A DNA stretch of 64,000 nucleotides, taken from assembly GCA_001664505.1 (NCBI GenBank), contig CP011806.1, forward strand, positions 2,580,904-2,644,903, in the 5' to 3' direction. The notes beneath the pieces are model-generated. The model was given only the letters and a program-made list of their open reading frames with translations, was not told the origin of the DNA and searched no databases. Each line of letters begins with the position of its first letter. The first letter of the stretch is position 1. Both the position numbers and the translations under genes were made by a program. This DNA is from Acidobacteria bacterium Mor1. Lineage in GTDB: Bacteria; Acidobacteriota; Polarisedimenticolia; Polarisedimenticolales; Polarisedimenticolaceae. Below are positions 57,773 through 64,000 of this stretch, piece after piece.

Positions 57773-59938
57773 TCACCCCGCCGGCGTGCCGCCCATCCCG
57801 ACCGCTCGCACCTTGAGCGGCCTGGAGGCATCCTCACTCGCGCGCTCGGCGAAGACCTCCTGAGCCGCACGGCGCGGCTCCCCGTCCGCCGGGGTCCGGC
57901 GGACGTACCCGCCATCTGCACCCAGGTCCCAGGCACTGCAGTTGTCCGCCCGGTAGGTGGCGAGGATCTGATCCAGCTCCCCCTGAAGCCGTGAATCCAG
58001 GATCGGCACGACGGTCTCGACCCGGTTGCTCAGGTTGCGCTTCATCCAGTCCGCCGAGCCGATGAAGTGCTCGGGGCTGCCTCCGTTCTCGAACCGGTAC
58101 ACGCGGCTGTGCTCCAGGAACCGCCCGACCACGCTGAACAGCCGGATGTTCTCCGAGAGCCCCGGCACCCCCGCCCGCAGACAGGACAGGCCACGGACGT
58201 GGAGTTCGATCGGCACACCCGCCCGACTCGCCGCATACAGTTCGCGAATCAGTTCCGGATCCTGGAGCTGGTTCATCTTGGCTTCGATGCCGGCGGGACG
58301 GCCGGCGGCGGCGTGCTCCGCCTCCCGCCGGATCAACGCCTTGAAGCGCCCGCGCATGGCGCCCGGAGCGACGAGCAAGGTTCGATAGTTGGCGCTGGCG
58401 GTCGCTCCGGTCAGTGAATTGAACACCGCCGCCACATCGTCACAGATGTCCGGGTTGGCGGTCAGGATACCGATGTCCTCGTAGAGGCGGGCGGTTCGGG
58501 TGTGGTAGTTGCCGGTACCGAGGTGAGCGTAACGGCGAATCTGTCCCGCTTCTTCCCGGACAATGAGCGCCGCCTTGACGTGAGTCTTCAGCCGCTCGAC
58601 CCCGTAGCTGACGTGGACCCCTTCCTTCTCGAGCAGTTTGCCCCAGGCGATGTTGGGCGCTTCGTCGAAACGGGCTGTGACCTCGACGACGACCGCCACC
58701 TGCTTGCCCCGGCGCGCCGCATCGATCAGCGTTCGCACGATCGGAGAATCGGAACTGGTGCGATAGATCGTGAGCTTGATCGCGAGCACGTCGTCGTCGA
58801 CGGCGCCCGCCTGAATGAAGCGCAGCACCGACGAATCGAAGCTGTGGTAGGGATGATGCAGCAGCACATCGCCGCCGGCGATCTCGTCGAAAAGCGCCTC
58901 CGAGCCCGACGAGGCGAGGGAACGCAGGCGCGGGTGACTCACCAGCTCATGATGCGGGAAGCGCAGTTCCTCGCGGCCTGGAGGATCGAATGCCATCAGA
59001 TCGCCCAGTCCGAGGTAGGTGCCGTCTACGTAGGTATCGGACGTTGAAACGCCGAGCTGTTTGGCCAGCCACTTGCGATCCCGCTTGGACGCGTGGCTGT
59101 CGATCTGCACCCGGACCACTCCGGCGAATCGGCGAGCCTTGAGGTCGTTGCTCACCTGGCGAATGATGCTGCCCGGCTCGGCGGTCTCGTCCGACAGTTC
59201 CTGAGAGCGGTTCGAGCGACCTTCAGCGCCGCGAGTCACGCGGAAGCAGTACACCCTCTTCGGCTTGCTGTCGGGATAGAGCAGATCGAGGTTTGCGGCG
59301 ATGACCTGTTCCAGGGGCACGAAGCCGGAACCGTCGTCGAGGGGAATCCACCGCGGGCGGTTGCCGGGCACCTTGATCCGGATGAAACGGTCCCGATCGT
59401 GCTTGCTGTCGCCGAACACCACCGCGAGGTTGAGTCCCAGATTGCTGATGAAGGGGAACGGGTGCTCGGAGTCGACGGCCAACGGAGTGAGGATCGGCAG
59501 CACCGATGCCTTGAGGTACTCCCGCAGCGCGTTGCGCTGTTTCCCACCGAGCTTGTCGTGATCGACGATCGGCAACCCTGCCTCGGCGAGTTGCGGGTGC
59601 AGTACATCCTGCAGCAGTTCGGCCAGCACCCGGCTCTGCTCGAGCAACTCCTCACTGCACGCCTCGAACTCTTCCCGCGGCGTGCGGCCGTCGATGGAGA
59701 CCTTCTGGGAGTCCCGCTCGATCTGCCGTTTGAGTCCACTGACCCGCTTCATGAAGAACTCGTCGTGGAGCATTCCGGCGATGCCAGCGAACTTGACCCG
59801 CTCGAGTAGCGGCACCGCCGGATCCTGAACCATGGCGATGACCCGGCGTGCGAAGGCGAGCCAGCTCAACTCGCGGCTGCGGAACGCCTCGGGGGATTGC
59901 GTACAGATCGATGCACTGGGCTCGCGTTCGGCGGGCAT
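57773..59938 (-). CDS. ppk: Polyphosphate kinase 1
   Basis: 721 residues; ATG 59938 follows AGAGGA by about five bases. Domains in order: N (about 15-120: RELSWLAFARRV), head, and two phospholipase-D-like C domains. The autophosphorylated His453 is in LKTHVKAALIV, and the second catalytic His610 in EHSRVYRF, the same 157-residue spacing as E. coli His435/His592. HHPYHSFDSSVLRFI and AIKLTIYRTSSDSPIV are further hallmarks. Makes polyphosphate from ATP reversibly. Divergent from ppx across a short promoter region. Confidence 0.95.
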   Translation of the reverse strand: MPAEREPSASICTQSPEAFRSRELSWLAFARRVIAMVQDPAVPLLERVKFAGIAGMLHDEFFMKRVSGLKRQIERDSQKVSIDGRTPREEFEACSEELLEQSRVLAELLQDVLHPQLAEAGLPIVDHDKLGGKQRNALREYLKASVLPILTPLAVDSEHPFPFISNLGLNLAVVFGDSKHDRDRFIRIKVPGNRPRWIPLDDGSGFVPLEQVIAANLDLLYPDSKPKRVYCFRVTRGAEGRSNRSQELSDETAEPGSIIRQVSNDLKARRFAGVVRVQIDSHASKRDRKWLAKQLGVSTSDTYVDGTYLGLGDLMAFDPPGREELRFPHHELVSHPRLRSLASSGSEALFDEIAGGDVLLHHPYHSFDSSVLRFIQAGAVDDDVLAIKLTIYRTSSDSPIVRTLIDAARRGKQVAVVVEVTARFDEAPNIAWGKLLEKEGVHVSYGVERLKTHVKAALIVREEAGQIRRYAHLGTGNYHTRTARLYEDIGILTANPDICDDVAAVFNSLTGATASANYRTLLVAPGAMRGRFKALIRREAEHAAAGRPAGIEAKMNQLQDPELIRELYAASRAGVPIELHVRGLSCLRAGVPGLSENIRLFSVVGRFLEHSRVYRFENGGSPEHFIGSADWMKRNLSNRVETVVPILDSRLQGELDQILATYRADNCSAWDLGADGGYVRRTPADGEPRRAAQEVFAERASEDASRPLKVRAVGMGGTPAG

Positions 59939-59994
59939 GCTTTTCCTCTCGTGATGTCGGACCGCGGTCGTGCCTGAGCCTGCGGAGATGGGTG

Positions 59995-60001
59995 TATTAT
60001 A
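59995..60001. promoter_or_regulatory. Overlapping divergent -10 boxes between ppk and ppx
   Basis: TATTAT on the plus strand (59995-60000) overlaps a perfect TATAAT on the minus strand (60001-59996), so the two divergent genes may compete for one promoter site. No good -35 on either side. A perfect AGGAGG at 60014-60019 is 28 nt from the ppx ATG, too far to act as its Shine-Dalgarno. Confidence 0.45.
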
Positions 60002-60046
60002 CCCGAGTCAACCAGGAGGGCCCGCGGCTCCCGCCGCACCGTTTTC

Positions 60047-61573
60047 ATGTCCGAACCAGAACGCATCCACGAGAGGCCCCGCGCCGGCTACGGGCCCGAC
60101 CACGTGGCCGCCGTCGACCTGGGATCCAACAGCTTTCACATGATCATCGCCCGCAACAACGGCGGTGAACTGCTCGTGGTGGACAAGCTTCGCGAGATGG
60201 TTCAGCTCGCGGCGGGGCTCGACAAACGGCGGGTGCTGACCCGCAAGGCCAAAGACCGGGCGCTCAAGTGCCTGCGACGCTTCGGCGAGCGGCTGGCCAA
60301 CATGCCGCCCGAGGCGGTGCGGGCCGTCGGCACCAACACCCTGCGAAGCGCCCGGGACGCCCGCGAATTCGTCGCCGAGGCGGAAGACGCGCTGGGCCAT
60401 CCGATCCAGACCATTTCGGGTATCGAGGAGGCCCGCCTGATCTTCCAGGGCGTGACCCAGACCCTGCCCGACCCGAGCAAGCGCCGGCTGGTAGTCGACA
60501 TCGGTGGGGGGAGCACCGAGCTGATCGTCGGCGAGAAGGGTCGACCGCGGGCGATGGAAAGCCTGTACATGGGCTGCGTCTCGATGTCCCGGCGCTACTT
60601 CGCCGACGGAAACATCGACGAGGAGGCCATGCGCCAGGTCGAGCTCGACGCCAGGCGAGAGCTCGAGCCGATCCGCGAGCGCTACCTGGCCCGCGGCTGG
60701 GATCAGGCCATCGGCGCCTCGGGCACCGTCCGGTCGATCAACCAGGTCATCGCCTCCCATCGGCCGGGAAAGCGTGAGGGAATCACCCTCAAGGGATTGC
60801 GCAAGCTTCGCGAACTGGTGCTTGCTGCAGGACACGTCGACGCCCTGCGCCTCGAGGGCCTGAACCCGGACCGGCGCGCGATCTTCCCGGCAGGGCTCTT
60901 GATCCTGCTGTCGGTCTTCGAGACCCTGAAGATCGAGCGCATGACAACCGCCGACGGAGCGCTGCGGGAAGGACTGCTCTACGACCTTCTCGGGCGCATG
61001 GGGGACGCCGACGTGCGCGCCCGCAGCGTGCGCTGGCTGGCCGATCGCTACCACGTCGACTGGGAACACGCCGAGCGGGTCGAGGGGGTCGCAACGGCGA
61101 TGCTCGATCAGGTCAGCGGTTCCTGGGCGCCGGATGATCGAATTTCGCGGCGCCTGCTCGCCTGGGCCTCCCAGCTACACGAGATCGGGCTCGACATCGC
61201 GCACCAGCACTACCACAAGCATGGTGAATACATCATCGCCCAGTCGGATCTGTTCGGGTTTTCCCGGGAAGAACAGCGCATGCTGGCGACGCTGGTGCGA
61301 GCACACCGCCGCAAGTTCCCGGCGGCGGCCATCTCCGCCCTGCCCGATCACTGTGTGCGATCCACCGAGCGGCTGGCCATCCTGTTGCGCCTCGCCGTGC
61401 TCTGCTCGCGAAGTCGCCGGGACACGCCGGTCCCGCAGCTGGAAGCCGGCAAGCGACGGCTCTCTGCCAAGTTCCCCTCCGGTTGGTTGGCCGATCACCC
61501 GTTGACCCGGGCGGACCTCAAGCAGGAAGCGGGCTACCTGCGCAGCGCCGGATACAAGCTGGACTGGGACTGA
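60047..61573 (+). CDS. ppx: Exopolyphosphatase / Ppx-GppA family phosphatase
   Basis: 508 residues. Actin-like ATPase-fold N-terminal domains: DLGSNSFHMIIARNNGGEL (phosphate-1), EAVRAVGTNTLRSARDA, TISGIEEARLIFQGV and VVDIGGGSTELIVGEKG (phosphate-2), then GCVSMSRRYF and ASGTVRSINQV. The C-terminal HD-like helical domain (about 315-508) has LLAWASQLHEIGLDIAHQHYHKHGEYIIAQS. The length matches long Ppx rather than GppA. Degrades polyphosphate or pppGpp; placed back to back with ppk. Confidence 0.93.
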   Translation: MSEPERIHERPRAGYGPDHVAAVDLGSNSFHMIIARNNGGELLVVDKLREMVQLAAGLDKRRVLTRKAKDRALKCLRRFGERLANMPPEAVRAVGTNTLRSARDAREFVAEAEDALGHPIQTISGIEEARLIFQGVTQTLPDPSKRRLVVDIGGGSTELIVGEKGRPRAMESLYMGCVSMSRRYFADGNIDEEAMRQVELDARRELEPIRERYLARGWDQAIGASGTVRSINQVIASHRPGKREGITLKGLRKLRELVLAAGHVDALRLEGLNPDRRAIFPAGLLILLSVFETLKIERMTTADGALREGLLYDLLGRMGDADVRARSVRWLADRYHVDWEHAERVEGVATAMLDQVSGSWAPDDRISRRLLAWASQLHEIGLDIAHQHYHKHGEYIIAQSDLFGFSREEQRMLATLVRAHRRKFPAAAISALPDHCVRSTERLAILLRLAVLCSRSRRDTPVPQLEAGKRRLSAKFPSGWLADHPLTRADLKQEAGYLRSAGYKLDWD

Positions 61574-61591
61574 AGGACGCTCGGAACGGCG

Positions 61592-62101
61592 TCAGATCTC
61601 GATTCCGAGTTTGTCGAACATCCGCGGGGGCAAGAGCCAGCGCAGCTCCCCGGTTCCCGGCTCGAGATCGCGCCAACGGTCGCAACGGCAGTCGATGCGG
61701 CAGACGGCCGCCGTCGGAAACACCAGCGACCCGCCGCCGATCAGCAGCTCCGCCAGCAGCGACAGGTCCGGTTGATGACCGACGAGCATGCCGCGCCGCA
61801 GGTCGTCATCCAGTTCCCGCAGCACGTCCATCGCGGCATCGATGCTCTCCTCGTACAGCCGTGAGTCCGAGGAGATCGGCGCGGCCCACCCGCCGGCCAG
61901 GGCCGCCAGCTCCGCCGTACCGTTGGCCCGAACCGCCGGAGAGCTGATGATCTTGTCGGGCACGTGGGCCAGGCCCGAGAGCACTCGCCCCATGGTGCGC
62001 GATGCCCGGATACCCCGGGGCGCCAGCGGTCGATCGCTGTCGTCACGGTAGTCGGCGTCCCAATCGGACTTGCCGTGCCGCATCAGCAGGACGGTCTTCA
62101 T
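61592..62101 (-). CDS. sixA: SixA-like phosphohistidine phosphatase
   Basis: 169 residues. Histidine-phosphatase fold with RHG motif (LLMRHGKSDW, catalytic His9), LAPRGIRASRTMGRVL, IISSPAVRANGTAEL and the second His in LVGHQPDLSLLAELL. SixA dephosphorylates phosphohistidine proteins. Start overlaps the end of the CHAD gene by 4 nt, so the two are co-translated; a link to histidine-phosphorylated Ppk or PTS proteins is an inference from context. Confidence 0.88.
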   Translation of the reverse strand: MKTVLLMRHGKSDWDADYRDDSDRPLAPRGIRASRTMGRVLSGLAHVPDKIISSPAVRANGTAELAALAGGWAAPISSDSRLYEESIDAAMDVLRELDDDLRRGMLVGHQPDLSLLAELLIGGGSLVFPTAAVCRIDCRCDRWRDLEPGTGELRWLLPPRMFDKLGIEI

Positions 62102-63681
62102 GGCTGGAGCATCCGGCGAAAGTGCTTGCGGTTCTCTTCGGCGGAAAACTCGGCGAAGCAGTCGGCGAAACGTTGAAGCTCCTTCTTCTGACTGCGATCC
62201 AGCCGCTCCAGCAACCGCCCCATGGCCAGCAGCGGCTCCGCGCCCGCTTCACTACCTCCGGTCATCTCGCCGGCCCACCCTGCGAGGGCGGCCTGCTGGA
62301 CCTCGAGATCGTTGAACCGGCCCAGATTGTCCTGGAGGCGCTTCAGAGCGCGCACCGCCGGCTTGAGATGCTCGGGGTCGTAGAGCGCCGCGAAGAACTC
62401 GAGCAGGTAGCGGAGTTTCTTGCAGTCGATGCGAAGGTCGTGCAGCGACTGCGGACGAGACGCACGGGCCTTGGCCCCGCGTCGCATTACCCGCTCGAAG
62501 CGTCGTAGCGTTCGCTGGCCCGCCAGTTCGCCGATCGGTGTATTCGCCGCTTCGGCGGTCGCGGCCGGGTCGGCCAACACCTGCTCCCACCAGGCCATCT
62601 CTTCGCGGAACCGGCGGCTCCGCAGTTTCCGGCGAAGCGACCGTTGCTCTCGCTGCCGCCGCTCCTCGAGCAAGGTCTCGAGCGGCGCGAGATGGGGCCG
62701 GACCGCAGCGGGCAGGCTGCGCCGGTAGTCCGGAAGATTGAGCATGTAGACGTCGAGATCGCGGGTGGGGCCGGTCACCTGGCCGACCCAGGAGAAGAAC
62801 TCGCGAGCCCGTTCGAGGGTCGGCGCGGGCCACAGTTCCTTGAACTGCCCCAGGCAGGTCCGGGTGCGCCGCACCGCCACACGAAGATCGTGGAGGAACT
62901 CACTGTCCACGTCGGCCAGGGTTCCCTCGAGATTGTCCTCGATGGTCCTGCGCAACATGAGCAGGAGCCGAGGGATCGCCGTGGACGCCGGCTCTTCGGC
63001 ACCGGCGTCGAGCGCCGGCTTGGAAGCGTAGGCTCCGGGCCGCGCACCGACCGAGGCGAGCACGCGGCTGAGGTCCCCTTCCTGCTCCTGGTCGGCCTCG
63101 AGCACACGGGAACACTGAACGACGACCTCCGACAAGGCCCGGTCGTAGCCGCGCACGGCGGTCAGGCGCAACTGGAGCGGCAGCTCCGCATCCCCCTTCT
63201 CGATTCCGTAGGCACCGGCATGGCCTCGCACGCGAACCCGTTCGACGTCGGCCCAGACCACTGTCTTGCGATTCCCGTCGAGGATCCGGAAACCACGAGC
63301 CCGGACCCGCACGCTGACGACGCGCAGGAGACGCCGCATCTCCAGGACCGGCTCGAGCCGGTGTCTCAGCGGCCCTTCGGGAAGATCCCAGACGAAACCG
63401 GGGGCCGCGGCGACCTGAACACCCTCGAGCGGCGCGCCGTCCAGGCTGCCGAGCTGCAGCAATCGTCCGGATTCCCCGCGAGTGGCCGCCAGCAACATGG
63501 TTCGGCGGTAGAGCCTCCAGTCGAAGGTGTCGAAGTAGTCCCAGGACTCCTGGCGGTTCTCGGTCGGGGCGATGGCGAAGTGCGAGGCGAGCAGGTCGAA
63601 GAGCGCGTCTTCGTCCATCCCGGCGGGCAGCGGGAAGGAGACCGCCTCGGGCTCGCGCGATTCGGGTTTCGTTCGGCTCAT
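62098..63681 (-). CDS. CHAD-domain protein with degenerate CYTH-like N-terminus
   Basis: 527 residues. The C-terminal half (about 235-520) is a CHAD domain: EFLHDLRVAVRRTRTCLGQF, GPTRDLDVYML, LHDLRIDCKKLRYLLEFF and LKRLQDNLGRFNDLEVQQAAL, with the conserved basic helices that bind polyphosphate. The N-terminal part (about 15-215) looks like a CYTH-type fold (SWDYFDTFDWRLYRRTM), but the ExExK signature that gives catalysis is missing. The gene is in a polyphosphate gene cluster and overlaps sixA. A TACAAT box at about 63740 on the minus strand could be its -10. Confidence 0.87.
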   Translation of the reverse strand: MSRTKPESREPEAVSFPLPAGMDEDALFDLLASHFAIAPTENRQESWDYFDTFDWRLYRRTMLLAATRGESGRLLQLGSLDGAPLEGVQVAAAPGFVWDLPEGPLRHRLEPVLEMRRLLRVVSVRVRARGFRILDGNRKTVVWADVERVRVRGHAGAYGIEKGDAELPLQLRLTAVRGYDRALSEVVVQCSRVLEADQEQEGDLSRVLASVGARPGAYASKPALDAGAEEPASTAIPRLLLMLRRTIEDNLEGTLADVDSEFLHDLRVAVRRTRTCLGQFKELWPAPTLERAREFFSWVGQVTGPTRDLDVYMLNLPDYRRSLPAAVRPHLAPLETLLEERRQREQRSLRRKLRSRRFREEMAWWEQVLADPAATAEAANTPIGELAGQRTLRRFERVMRRGAKARASRPQSLHDLRIDCKKLRYLLEFFAALYDPEHLKPAVRALKRLQDNLGRFNDLEVQQAALAGWAGEMTGGSEAGAEPLLAMGRLLERLDRSQKKELQRFADCFAEFSAEENRKHFRRMLQP

Positions 63682-63808
63682 GGGTGGCCCGCGGATACGG
63701 CGAGCTCAGAGGGCCCGCCTCGATGACGACGGGTCATTGTAGACGTTTTTGCCTGCGTCACGGCCCGGGTATCGGGGCCGCCCGAAGGGTGATCCCGGGA
63801 GCGACCGG

Positions 63809-64000
63809 TCAGGTTCGCCGATGTTCGGGGTCGAGGAAACGGTAGCCCACACCGCGCACGGTGGTCAGCCACGAGGCCGCCGGGCCCAGCTTGCGCCGCA
63901 AGCGCCGGATGTGGGTATCCACCGTGCGTGACATGACCTCGGCATCGTAGCCCCACAGCTCGGACAGGAGCGCTTCCCGGGTCCGCACCCGGCCCCGGGC
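63809..64000 (-). CDS. OmpR/PhoB-family response regulator, C-terminal fragment
   Basis: The last 63 codons of a gene entering from the right edge. They encode the recognition part of a winged-helix Trans_reg_C domain: [37 protein letters not shown], then [14 protein letters not shown] and a stop at 63809. The receiver domain is outside the window. Its nearest resemblance is to PhoB/PhoP-type regulators, and its place beside pst-ppk-ppx makes a phosphate regulator attractive, but the fragment alone cannot show that. Confidence 0.85.
   Translation of the reverse strand, partial: ARGRVRTREALLSELWGYDAEVMSRTVDTHIRRLRRKLGPAASWLTTVRGVGYRFLDPEHRRT

Noticed and set aside
1..64000. tRNA/rRNA genes, CRISPR arrays, transposases, integrases, attachment sites, defence islands
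   Set aside because: None recognised. The only mobile-type locus is the solitary parDE pair; the EVE-domain gene has no defence-system neighbours.

Overview
The window is GC-rich (by eye about two thirds G+C) bacterial chromosome, densely coded on both strands, with no tRNA, rRNA, CRISPR array, insertion sequence or prophage that I can recognise. Gene content suggests a heterotrophic, Gram-negative-type bacterium, most likely Acidobacteriota (Thermoanaerobaculia-like). It has a TonB-dependent receptor, an ETF/ETF-quinone oxidoreductase/acyl-CoA dehydrogenase system, Ser/Thr kinases of the zinc-ribbon and membrane type, many secreted multi-domain proteins, and one secreted protein whose C-terminal tail (YxxxRG...FYLVRGxNxCGxGTYG) I associate with that group. 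The taxonomic call is an inference, not a search result.

Layout. 1-7.6 kb: a cut-off kinase-like gene, a TonB receptor, an aminotransferase, a DUF885 lipoprotein, a GGDEF-PilZ protein and a GST. 7.7-15.9 kb: a same-strand run of an M1-type metallopeptidase, an alpha/beta hydrolase, an ankyrin-PQQ propeller protein and two membrane proteins. 16-22 kb: secreted proteins, including a cysteine-repeat protein resembling ADAM disintegrin loops. It is divergent from a membrane winged-helix regulator fused to a formylglycine-generating-enzyme-like domain, and a striking GTCAATT operator lies between them. 22-28 kb: a leftward operon of M24 peptidase, fused aspartokinase-diaminopimelate decarboxylase, GST, bestrophin and Sel1 protein. 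28-33 kb: an orphan gene, a subtilase and a parDE toxin-antitoxin pair with a perfect palindromic operator. 33-45 kb: acyl-CoA dehydrogenase with tandem operators, an osmolyte ABC transporter with an unusual SBP-permease fusion, PCD, EVE protein, an RsbW-like ATPase, etfB-etfA-etfQO, and a zinc-ribbon Ser/Thr kinase. 45-52 kb: a secreted IgGFc-binding-like protein, an SGNH protein, a class V aminotransferase-like protein and an ApaH-like phosphatase.

52-64 kb is a phosphate/polyphosphate island: pstS-pstC-pstA without pstB or phoU, polyphosphate kinase, Ppx exopolyphosphatase, a SixA-like phosphatase, a CHAD-domain protein, and the DNA-binding end of an OmpR/PhoB-type regulator at the window edge. 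Together these could import phosphate, store it as polyphosphate, degrade it and sense it.

Two points stand out. The winged-helix/FGE fusion with its divergent disintegrin-like partner and operator looks like an undescribed regulator-target module. In addition, many first genes have a TAnnnT box only 6-9 nt before the start codon, which suggests widespread leaderless transcription alongside a conventional Shine-Dalgarno class.
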